Part shown: positions 45,083 through 55,822 of the stretch, one piece after another
Position numbering within the stretch: the stretch's first letter is position 1
How the letters are laid out: every line of letters begins with the position of its first letter
Source of the DNA: Endothia cerciana
Lineage: Eukaryota; Ascomycota; Sordariomycetes; Diaporthales; Cryphonectriaceae
Direction: 5' to 3'
Length of the DNA stretch: 64,000 nt
Assembly (NCBI GenBank): GCA_026119935.1
Contig: JALRMH010000029.1
Span: forward strand, 186,001 to 250,000
Notes under the pieces: model-generated
Database searches by the model: none
The model's input: only the letters and a program-made list of their open reading frames with translations
What the model was told of the DNA's origin: nothing
Made by a program: the position numbers and the translations under genes

Positions 45083-46647
45083 ATGGACGACAGCAGCGAG
45101 AAGAGGAGCTCAGATAAGATCGAGGATGCCGCTTACCCCGTCGACCCACAGGTCTCGGAGCCGGAAAATGTGCTGTTTCCGTCCGAGGAGAAGCGCACAA
45201 TCAGGTCCATTGACCGGCACCTGGTAACTACGCTGGGAGTCATGTACTGCGTGTCGCTGATGGACAGGACGAACCTGGGCGCTGCAAGCATCGCGGGGAT
45301 GAGCACCGAGCTTGTGCTAGTCGGGGGGGCGATATGTAAGTATCTGCGCGTGTTTGAGAAGACCGGGGTAGAGGAGAGGGGGTGCTGACCCGGTGATCTA
45401 GTCTATCACTACACTCCTCTTCCTCGTCACCTTCATCCTCTGCCAACCACCGTCGACCATCCTGGTGCGCGCGCTGGGCCCGAGAATCCACCTGTCAGCG
45501 ACCACGCTGCTTTGGGGTAGTGTCATGATCGGGATGGGCTTCGCCAAGAACTGGGAGTCGGTGGCCGGCTTGAGGGTTATCCTGGGAGTTTTCGAGGCGG
45601 GGTTCTTCCCGAGCTGCGTGTACCTGCTGAGCACATGGTACACACGGTGTGAGTGACATCTCTGGCCGTTCTCGGTCAACATGGCCTTACCGCTGACAGA
45701 AAGGAACGCAGATGAGATGGGCAAGCGCTACTCCGTCTTATCCCTCCTCGGCTGCGTAGCCTCTGCCTTCCCGGGCATACTCGCCTTCGGCGTCATGCAG
45801 ATGGACGGGCTCGCCAACCTCAGTGGCTGGCGCTGGATCTTCGTCATCGAGGGCCTCATCACGTGCGTGCTGGGCCTCGCGGGCTACTGGCTCATCGTCG
45901 ATTTCCCGGACTCGAGGCGCACCTCGTGGCGGTTCCTGCCCAAGCGCGAGCGCGCCTGTGTCGTCTTGAGGGTCAACACCGACAGGGACGACGCCACGGT
46001 CCACGCCTTCTCCCTAGGCCGGTTCCTGCGGGCCGGGCTGGACTGGAAGATCTGGTGCTTCGCCCTGATCTTCTTCAACACCACGACCATCACATACGCG
46101 CTGGCATACTTCCTGCGGTGATCCTGAACCAGAGCCTGGGATTCTCGGTCGGCGCGTCGCAGTGCCTTGCCGCGCCGCCGTATGCCCTCGCCGGGCTCGT
46201 CACGGCCGGCGCGAACTCGAACGTTCCGGCCACGGTGAGCTACCAGGCGAACAACATCCGTGGCCAGTGGAAGAGGCTTCTGCAGCGCGACGCTGGTGGG
46301 CTTCGGCGGCATCGGCGGGATCTGTGGCAGTCTGGTCTTCAGGTGAGAGCTTTGCCCGGAGGAGGTCCACCTCGTGATGACGCTTGGCCCCCTCTTCGGT
46401 CGTGCTGCCTTGATTCAAGAGGAGTACTTGCCTACTGACTGACTGGCTTTGAGGGGTGCCAGGGAGCAAGATAAGCCTTCTTATTACCCAGGATTGTACG
46501 CCTGTATCGCGACCTCCCGGCTCAGCATATTGCTGATGTGTGCTCGCGGTGTACTTCAGGATCGAGAATAGCTAGGCGGACCACGGTGAGAAGGATCTAG
46601 AGGCGGACTACGAAGAGTACCAGACCGGGTTCCGATATACATACTGA
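45083..46647 (+). pseudogene. MFS permease of the allantoate/nicotinate (DAL5) family, dead
   Basis: The exons read like a normal anion:cation symporter: RSIDRHLVTTLGVMYCVSLMDRTNLGAA, then FLVTFILCQPPSTILVRALGPR, then RYEMGKRYSV...GWRWIFVIEGL, with a splice from CGG-T to AT-GAG that restores the frame. Defects: the first intron (45336-45401) joins in the wrong phase; a missing C near 46118 turns YFLPVILNQSLG into a stop; about 40 residues are lost between PPYALAG and TAGANSNVPA (near 46195); two bases are missing near 46275 before FCSATLVGFGG; and a TAG interrupts the tail at about 46573. The reading can be followed to ...EYQTGFRYTY and the original stop at 46645-46647. All family landmarks remain, so loss of function is probably recent. 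Confidence 0.85.
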
Positions 46648-48659
46648 CGGCTTTTCCGCGTTCGTGGTGGCATGGGTACGACGTTACCGGCCAGGGTGGG
46701 TGGGCATGGCGTAAAAGCGGTCTGACATATGTACCTTCCAACGGTTGTATTTCAGCGAGGCGCTCTGCAGGAGGCGTGCTTAGCAGTTCTCCCCAGGAGG
46801 GAGAGATAGTTAAGGTCCAGATTGCGATCGTGCAGCTCCGTCAGCCAACTCAGCCGCTGCGTGAGGTTGATCGATCGCCAACCGGCGAGACTCAGATGCT
46901 GTACGAATCTACGCGAGGTCTCCAATAGTTTTTGAATTCGTGTTAGCGATAGGAGTCAAAAAGGATCTCCTGCTCCTCCTCGTCCTGATCCGTCTTTTTT
47001 CTTTCTTCTTTTTCTCATTCATTCATTCTTTTGTTCCGTCCTCGAGTTATTGTATGTATACATCCGGCCGTCGGTGTTGTTGTGGGTGGTGTAGACGCCG
47101 GAGGTCGGGTTGAATTGGATGCCCGAAAGCTTCCCATACTGTTGTTCTTCTGGTCGAGGGCATTGTTTTGGAGAATGTGGTAGAGAGGTTTTGATGTTGG
47201 TTTATAGTACCCCTGGTTGAAGGTTGTGGAGAGGCTTTGTTCTTGGTTTATAGAACCCTGATCGAGGGCCCTAAGAAAGGGCGAGAGAGGGGTGTGTAGA
47301 GGTCGAGGATTTTTCGTTGATTGTAAGCCGATTCGAACCAGGGGCTTTCTTCTTCTTTTCTTTTCAATTCTTATTTTTATTTTTATTTTTTTAAATGAAG
47401 TGTGGTTTTGACCGCCGCACCATGGGCACCAGTTAACATTTGCCGCCGTCAAGGTTGTTATATGTTTGACGGCTCGGAATGGTTGCGCGTGGCAGTGAAA
47501 GCTGTCTTTGATTAAGAGTGAAGCATGAGTCTGGCCAACCAGCAGGCAGCCCAAATTTCACAAGCTTCAATGCTTCATCTGGCCTTGCCTGAGCTTGAGA
47601 CAGCTGAGACAGTTGGATACGGGATAAGACAGGACAAGGAGGCAAAGAAACATGTAATAGGGTGGAAAGGGTTGAGAGAGATTCCACTTCAGAGAAGGAG
47701 GGTAGGCAAAGCACAAGAAGAGAGAGAGAGAGAGCGCAAGGTGAGGGAGGCTGCAGAGAGGCTGCTGTGAATGAGAAACAGGTTCGAGTCTTGGTTCAGC
47801 ATTCTCACAAGTCTTCTCACCATGCTAGACAGTGATGCATGACGATACCCATTCCTCACGTACGGCTCCTGGTCAAATGATTAGCGGCATTGTTTACCAT
47901 ATCAACGCCCAGGCCACCGGCAGTTGACCTGTCTTCCTTTCGGTATCCTCCTCTTGAGCCTGTGAGTCCCAAAGCATTACGTGACACCCTAGGCAACTTG
48001 CTCATCTATTCTGTGTTCTTTTATGACACTGTTGTTACCTTTCCGTACCGTGTTTAACTATCCTTGCCCTATGCCCTTCTCTCGAAGCACAAGATACGTA
48101 CTCAGACAGGGCCGGTGGCTCAGAAGAAGGATCGTCAATGCCATTCTGTCTGATAACCACCCGACGAGATTCATCATTTCCGTAGTGTCCTGAATCAACA
48201 GGTCAGAGTCAATGTGTTTATAATTGCAACGAGACGCAACATCTGCTTCATCCCCGCTGGGATACCACTGGGGGAACCACGTCACCGGGAAAGGGGGGGA
48301 TAAGAAGTAATGGCAGCTAATATATGTTCGAAGGCTGATCTATTTGTTAGCAGCATTCTGGAGCCTTTACAAGTAAGTACCCTTGGCACTTTGAGCGCCC
48401 AAGGACCTGTTTGTGCAGCCACGGAGACTGCATGCAGAGATAAGGTGTGGAGCGGCACGTTCGGCGATGTCGGACAAGCGAGACCGGGATGATCATGTAC
48501 AGTATAGTAGGTCTTGTCAGCACCTACATCATGAAGCACACAGCACCTGAGATGCGGAGCTCACGGGTTTCCATCTCTTCGTTTCCAACGAACTAGGCCT
48601 TTCTCTACCCTTCCGCTAGCATTCCATCACATCATATCCATTCCACATCCTCGTTAATC
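46648..48659. other. No gene seen
   Basis: Two kilobases without a supportable gene. TTTTTATTTTTATTTTT-like runs lie near 47375-47392 and an AGAGAGAG run near 47720-47735. A sequence resembling a tRNA B box at 47329-47339 was checked and rejected. Confidence 0.4.
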
Positions 48660-50227
48660 ATGGGGCTAGGAAAGACAATATACAATACGCTTGGTGCGCT
48701 TGGGGCCGTCTCCGCCTTGATGGCGAATTCTGGACTCCAAGCAGCCGCCAGTACTCATTTTGAGGAGCAGAAGCCCATAGCAGACCCAGTGGCGGAGGAC
48801 TTCGACGATTCCATTTGGACCTCGTCGCCTTTCTACGAGCATGCACTTTCGCTCATGAAGGAGAGCCCCCTCATCGACACCCACATTGACCTCCCGCAGG
48901 TTATCAGATCTCTGGGTAGGTCAGCCTGCATAACAGGCGAGATGGCTCATGGCCCGGGAAAGGCTTGCTCACATACGCCTCAGACCGCCATCCATTATGT
49001 ATACTCCCAGATCTGTCAACACACGTCGCGGGGCACATCGACATCCCGCGCCTCCGTCAAGGCCACCTAGGCGGCGCATTCTGGACCGTCTGGGCGCCAT
49101 GTCCAGACTTCCTGGGCATCGAGGTCGGAGATGACTACACGATCCCCAACGACGGTCTGCGCGATGCCCTGGAGATCCTCGACCTCACCAACCATATGAT
49201 AGCATCGCACCCGGAGCACTTCCAGTATGCCCACTCCTCGGCAGACATCATGTCGGCCTTCAAGGCCGGCAAGGTCGCAAGCCTGCTCGGCATGGAGGGC
49301 ACGCATTTCCTCGGCAACTCGCTCTCCACCGTCCGGCTCTTCGCGCAGCTGGGCGTCCGATACGTCAGCCTCACGCACATGTGCCACAGCGCGTTCGCCT
49401 CATCCGCCGGGTTCGGCAAGCCGCTCGCCCCCTCGGGCCACGAGGGCAACGGCCTCTCGGACCTGGGCAGGGAGCTGATCGCCGAGCTGAACCGCCTGGG
49501 CGTGATGGTGGACCTGTCGCACTCCAGCGACGAGACCGCGAGGCAGGCCATCGGGCTGTCCAGGGCGCCGGTGGTGTGGACGCACTCGATCGCCCGGGCG
49601 CTGCACGACCACCCCCGAAACGTGCCGGACGACGTGCTCGGGCTGATCGGCGACGGCGCGGGGAAGAACCCAGGCCTGGTGCAGTGCGTCATGTTCCCCG
49701 TGTTTGTCGGCCCCACGCCCGAGACCGCAAACGTCTCGAGGCTGGCGGACCACATTGAGCACATTGCGGACATCGTCGGCAGGAAACACGTCGGCATCGG
49801 GTCTGACTTTGACGGCATGTATACTTCTGTGAGGGGTCTCGAGGACGCGAGCAAGTATCCGAACCTGGTGAGTAGCTTCATGTTCCGAGCGCATGGGCTC
49901 CTGTCCCTCTGCCCGGCCCTGCGTGTGTGTGGAGTTGAAGCTTTGGCTGGCGTCGCTGATGAAGATTGCACACCCTAGGTCACCGAGATGCTCATCCGGG
50001 GCTGGTCCGACGACGAGGTCAAGGACCTCATGGGCCGCAACCTGATGCGTGTCATGGACGAGGTTGATGTTGTCGCGGCCGATCTCAGAGGTCAAGCGCC
50101 GTCGGCCGCGATCTGGGAGAAGCGAAAGGATCTGCCTGCTCAGTGGGGCGGTGATGGGAATGCCTTTTACCCATACGACGTCCAGGCTATCCAGGCCAAA
50201 ATTATACCGAAGCACGATGAGCTGTGA
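48660..50227 (+). CDS. Membrane/renal-type dipeptidase (peptidase family M19)
   Basis: Exons 48660-48915, 48984-49867 and 49979-50227 give 462 residues. Intron 1 joins VIRSLG-D to RHPLCILPDL; intron 2 joins KYPNL to VTEMLIRGW. M19 enzymes are binuclear zinc metallopeptidases that hydrolyse dipeptides, including those with D-residues at the C-terminal position. Metal ligands visible: His75 and Asp77 in DTHIDLP, Glu in GMEGTHFLG, His in WTHSIAR (with the DLSHSSDET motif before it) and Asp in GIGSDFDGM. An N-terminal hydrophobic stretch (TLGALGAVSALMANSGLQAAA) suggests a signal peptide or anchor, so it probably acts outside the cytosol. It converges on the glycosidase gene, with 318 bp between the two stops. 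The second intron (111 bp) stays open in frame, so retention would change the C-terminus. Confidence 0.9.
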
Positions 50228-50545
50228 GATTATATGGGTGTCGGCCGCACATCCTAAATCTTTCAATGATAATAGGACTGGTCTAAACCCGGGGGTGTAT
50301 TGGGCACTGTGCGGCCTTTTTCAACTCGGTCTATTGGAACGACTCGATGAGCGCGCGTGTTCTGGTAAATTCTAGTCCCTCTCATTTACATATCCGATCT
50401 ATCGATGTACAGGAACCCCGTATAGAGTATCTAAAGCGGTGTAATTTCCTTCGATGATGTCACTGGGGGAACCATCATGAAATCCTCAATAATTATATAC
50501 CTAGTTAGTCAACTATGGAACGCTATCTGCTTCTGCATTGAGCTG
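50228..50545. other. Convergent 3' intergenic region
   Basis: A 318 bp gap between the stop codons of two converging genes. It must hold both 3' untranslated regions and transcription ends. No hairpin or repeat stood out. Confidence 0.6.
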
Positions 50546-53500
50546 TCAAGCAAGAATGTCCCGCCGATATGGTATTATCTGGACATCCTGCAGCAGTCCG
50601 TACTCCGCAATACTCGGCGGGTCCGGATTTACAGCTGTAGCAAGTTTTCCGCTGACCATCAGCTCACCCCAGAAGCTCCTGAGTGCATTACCGAGGGGCG
50701 TGCTGACGATGATATCGACTGTGTTGTCACCATGGACCAAATAGCTTGCGATATCTGCCCTTGCCCATGTCGGATCAAGCGGGGGTACGGTCTGGCCGTT
50801 GATGCTCAGGCGAGCGGTATGAACGATAGCACCCAGATCGACAAAGGCACCAGAGACCGTCTCATTACCCTCGCTGCTTGTGGGTGGCCATGTAAATGTG
50901 GTCTGGTAGTATCCGCGGCCGGAGACACTGGTCAGCGAGTCTGAGATCTGGGACCAGGGTATCAAGGTGTCCAGGGAGTAGCTGGTATTCACTTTCGTGG
51001 GTTGTCCTACGATGTTGTATATGTCATCTGGCGGTCCCCATGATTCAACCGTGAGTGTCCAGTTTCCTATTTGGAAAGGCTTCGACAGCATCGGCTGAAT
51101 GGTTTTCGATGAGTTGTCGGAAAGAACAATCTCCCGAGACTTGGGGCTGTAAGGCGATAGAACAGCAATAGACGAATCCGCGGTCGGAACGTCAGAAGCC
51201 GCTATGGTCGACCCGTGGTCGCTCGTAATATGTAAGCTTTCATTAGTGTTCCCTTCAAAACCGATGATAAGAGACTGATTTCCAGCCAGCTGCAGTTGTA
51301 TCGTTGTGTGGGTCTCAGATTGTTGATAGGAGGTCAAGGCAGTGACATCGCCAGTCCAGGCGTCGTAGATAAATGGCTTCCCTGTTGTCTCGAAGGATAT
51401 ATTCCCAGTGGTTATCTCCCAATCAACTGCTTCGCTGGCGTCATTATACACAAAGACATATTGCATAGACGTCTCGTTGTCGTCTCGCCAATACGTATAC
51501 CACGATCCATTAGAGCTGGTCGCGGCTCGCGGATGTATACCCAGAGACGAAAGGGAGGAAGCCAGGCCGTCATACGGAACAATATGCACGTTGCCGAGAC
51601 GCGTCAAGTCTTCGATCATCGCTGTAACGTTCGCACCGCCGCTCTGATTGTACCCGGCTACGGTCGATGGTAAGCCCCCAGAGAAGATAATAGGAAGCCC
51701 TTGCTTTGCATAAGCGCTAAGGTACTCGACACCCGGAAGGGTGAGTGACGCGTTGGCTCGGACGATCAGACTCTTGAACGCTTGACGGTCTGGAGCGAAG
51801 TTGCCGTTCGAAACGTATGCTTCCGGGAGGTCGAAATTGTCCGGGCTCAAGTATTCATAGGAGTATCCTACCCTCGTCATTAGTTACCCAAAGAGCATCT
51901 TGGAGTCATGGATGATAAGGTCTGGGCTGGCAGAGAACGGTCTCTGAGGAAACACTGTGGAAAGCGGGCTGCTTACCTGCGTCCTGTAGGTCCGTAGGAA
52001 CATACTGGGTCTCGACGGTCCCGTACGACGTCAATTTTGACCAGAAGGACAGGTCGACCTTGGGTATTCCGGTCTGGGCAACGAATTGAGTCCGTGCGGT
52101 CCAGTTCAGCCATTCATTGTAGAAGTCCCAAGCCGGCTGATGTGGGCCATGCATTTCCGAAAAGACGTACGTGAACGTCGTAAAGGAAGGCCAGGTGGTG
52201 TTCCCGTAGTCTCCAGAGAACGGGTACCCATGAATGACGAATTGATTGACACCACCAGCGACGGACCGCTTGAGGTCCCACAGAAGCTCAGGAATGGTCT
52301 GCTGGTAGGCCGAGTATTCGACAGCTCCGGCCTCGCTCGAGATGATGCGCTTGCCAGCAAGATTGGCAGGACCGGAGAACTGCCTATATCCGTCTATATT
52401 GTGCAAGAAGCCTAGAGTCTCGCATTCCGGAGCGTCGACGTATGGGATGTTGGCAAGCATATCCATTGGGAGGTTGTAAACGACCTGAGACGAGAACTGG
52501 ACACCCAATCCGTTGCTCCAGTCTGTCAGTGTTCTGAGGTAGTCGGCATTCAACTCGGTAAGCTAGTGGTGGCCATCAGCAATAAGTCTCGTAGCTTGAC
52601 GCAACGCAAGGTGGATATCGTACCGTTTGTTCATAGTCTTGAATATGGGCCTGGCCCTCGTCTTCTCCATCTGTCACGTATGTGACTGGGAATGGGGTCA
52701 CCCCAGTCCCAGCGATACCCGCACTCACAATCAGAGGTATGTACTTGTTGATGGCATAACCCCGATTTTTCAGGAAGGTGTCAGGCAACTTGGGTGTCCA
52801 GAAAACGCTTGAGTTGGTCCCGTACTCCTGACTGTCCTCCCACAAGTAGTTGCCCACTCCACGTATGCCGGCGGTGGTATTCCCTGAGAGCAATGTCTCG
52901 TTCCAGAAGTCGATCACAAGCTGAGCGCCGGCCGTGGAAAAGTGATCGACGACCCATGAACCGTTCTGCGTGAAGTTCTCAATAGGGGATTGTGGGACTG
53001 CTGCCTCAACTAGGTTGGAGGCCTCGACCTCCCAGTAGTGGACTTTCTTGAGATAGAACGCAAACAAGACAAACTCAGACCCGCTGCTCGAGTCATTGAA
53101 GGAAATATCCAGCCGTCCGTTGTCGTCGACCTGATAGGTGACATCAGCTAATGAGATGGTGCTCAAAGTGACCTCTGTCCCATTTTGCTCAACAACAAGG
53201 CCTGTAGTGGCGGCAACCAGGGTCTCCTCTTTATACAGTCCGCCCCAGCCTGGTAGCAAACCTGTAAAGTTCGTTCCTGCAGGCACACTCAGGTTGTACG
53301 AAGCGAGATCCCACAGGGTACCGTCGTCGTCATATGGGGCCGGAACGCCTGCAAGTCCTCAGTATGGAAAATAAGCCAGGCACACTTGCGTATCCAATTG
53401 ACTGACCTGCGCCCTGATTTGGTCCCATAGCAAGGTCGACCAACACTTCCTCCTCCTCTGCAGTCGCCAGAACAGTGTCTTGCAGGGTTTCTTCGCACAA

Positions 53501-53910
53501 TTGTCAATCGACACACTCGTATGGATTAAAAGAGGAGCGCTCTTCAGAGAGATATGCCCAAAATACTCACTCCATGCAGAGCCTCCGAACCCGTACACTG
53601 TCCAATCTGACTGCAGTGGAGCATCGTTTCCCCCGCCATATGCCTCACCATCACCATAGAGATAATATCCTAACAGTTCCAACCCTCCGGCGCCTGCTCG
53701 GCCTAGGTTTCTCACGTCTTCAGCCACACGGCTTATATTGTGAGATGCGTCGTTCACCCAGTATCGAAACCTTGGTCGTACATTCGAAGAAGGATTTTGG
53801 AATGTTCCGTAATCAATGCTTGAATCGACCTGATTGTTCGTACCAGCTGCCTGCGTATAGACCGCATACACCAGCAACGGCAAGACGTTAGGCAAAGGAG
53901 AGGGTCGCAT
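50546..53910 (-). CDS. Secreted glycoside hydrolase, GH106-like (probable alpha-L-rhamnosidase)
   Basis: Five exons (53910-53571, 53490-53407, 53348-52624, 52562-51977, 51867-50546) give 1018 residues. The start at 53910 is the second Met of the frame because it begins a clean signal peptide (MRPSPLPNVLPLLVYAVYTQAAG). The catalytic part opens with FQNPSSNVRPRFRYWV, DVRNLGRAGAGGLELLGYY and LVDLAMGPNQGAG, which follow the pattern of GH106 and related fungal proteins. The middle (KRIISSEAGAVEYSAY, VNQFVIHGYPFSG) looks like the sugar-cleft half of a TIM barrel with candidate acidic residues. The C-terminal 150 residues (GAFVDLGAIVHTARLSINGQ, ADIASYLVHGDNTVDIIV) form a GH2-type jelly-roll sugar-binding domain. 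Many NxS/T sites fit secretion. It probably trims rhamnose from plant cell wall material; the exact substrate is inference. Confidence 0.82.
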
Positions 53911-55822
53911 AGCTGCTACACAGGGCACAATGTGGCGTGGGACAGGCCGTCTGTCTACGATGGTGAGGTGAGACTGATCTACAGGATATCGACGCTTCTT
54001 GAGTTCTTAATCATCTTGCGTACTGTGACAGCCGTATATAGCGGTCTCTAGGTGTTTGGGGGCCATGACTTGCCGAGACAGGCAAAGACTTACGTACCCA
54101 GAAGACCTCGTGAGCAGTCGCAGGCCATTGGACGACAACCACGTCATCAATGTTACAACGACTCGAAGACAAGCACGACAACATTTCGTATTGATATTCA
54201 CCCGAACCTTCGAGCCTGAAGGACGCCGCAGACAGCTGCAGGCTGGTACGAGCGGGGTATAGAGGATGAAAGTACCTAAATGGTAACATCCCATGACTCA
54301 TCGCAATTTCAACAACAGTGATAGCCGGCCGTCTGCAGGGCACATTATATTGAGGCATCGCGGGAGCAGGCGGTCAGCGCCTGGTCCCAAATGATCACTC
54401 TGTTGAAGCGGCTGGACCTCGTAAGTTTTTGTTACTATCCAGTGCGATGATCGGGGAGCGTAGGTGATGCTTTTCGAACCTGATCTTCGCAGTCAGCTTA
54501 TAGACGAGCTCGGGAGCCGTGTGAAAGGACACCGACATTCCTGTCCTTGACCCAACGGTACCGTCTGCCGATGCGTGTCGACCTTTTAGCGTTGCATCCT
54601 ACCACAGATCCACTTTCGATGCGGGGTGACAGCTGCCATTGTCACCACGTGGGGTGCACGCTTCGGATTCTGATATCTCCCAGCCCATTATACACTCATA
54701 CTGTTGTGGCTCGGCGGGGACTCGGCGCTGAAGTGCTCGTGGCAGATTCGGAAGAGCCACCTCGTGTCATTCCGTAGGTGGGATGCTGGGGCATCCGTTT
54801 TGCGAGGCAAAAGCACCTCGACTCGGGCGGGATCTTGCCGGACATGATGCCGTTAATGAATCCTGGGTGATCGATAGGGACGAGCTAAACTAAAGGTCAG
54901 GAACATCTGTTTGCTCAATCTTGGTCACAATGCCTTGTCCTCTCCGGTAAGCCAACATGAATCGGCCATTGCGTACCTTGGAAAGCTCAGCATAAAGTTG
55001 AGCACAGCCAATCTGCCATTTTGCCTCAGTGACGCGGCGCATGTGAATACATAAGACCTCTGAACGTTGCTGCTACCAAGAAGGACAACCTTCGTTAGGT
55101 TCAGGGTGCATCGCCCACTGACCCGTCCGTCACAACACCACCACCCAGGGGCATAGATTTGAAAGCTGTGTACCTACATCTGCAGCGTCAGATTGAGTGA
55201 GGAGTATCCTAGAGTTGTATGTGGACACCTGCTTTGGGTTGCGGTTCATGGTGGCTGGGTGCAAGAGTTCCATGGAAGGGGGTCTACTTGGTCGAAGCCC
55301 CCTCACTTGATTTACGCTCTCCAGAAACGCGCAAGCTGGCCTTGATCGGACAGCATCATGTTTTTTATGTCCTGGGTGGTTGCATTGTGGATCCGCATCC
55401 GGTGAATCGGGCGCCATACTGTGCGTGATGACACTACCTACGTGAGGAGAGAGTGCCTGACGAGAGGCGGACTAGGAGTGACTGAAGGGGACGCGATGAC
55501 ATTGAAGGGACTACGAAAGCCACAGTGGCTGCAGGCTGCCATGCGTGGCTGGAGAGGTGGCCGTGGAGGATCCATAAAACGTTTCCAGGGACTGCAGTGG
55601 TCCCGCGTACGGGTCCCTTGCTCTGGATCATAGGATGACGTTGCGCCGGCCAGGGATCCTCGACCCCTCTGCACCTAAATTTAGCAGGTCGGCACCCGTC
55701 TCCCAGCACCTAAACACCTCCTTATAGTTCGAGAGCTGTCGGCCTCGTTGACCGCCCAATACACACTCAGAGACTTGGTTCCTCACAGCTCCAAAGGCTG
55801 ATTATCTGTCCAGCTCAGCAAC
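53911..55822. other. Divergent upstream region of the glycosidase and SRO7 genes
   Basis: About 1.9 kb between two genes read away from each other. Frames of 60-115 codons occur on both strands but lack motifs. Promoters of both genes lie here; none can be resolved by eye. Confidence 0.45.

Noticed and set aside
47326..47341. tRNA-like B box (GGTTCGAATCG on the minus strand)
   Set aside because: The T stem does not pair and no A box or cloverleaf can be built from the T-rich sequence next to it.
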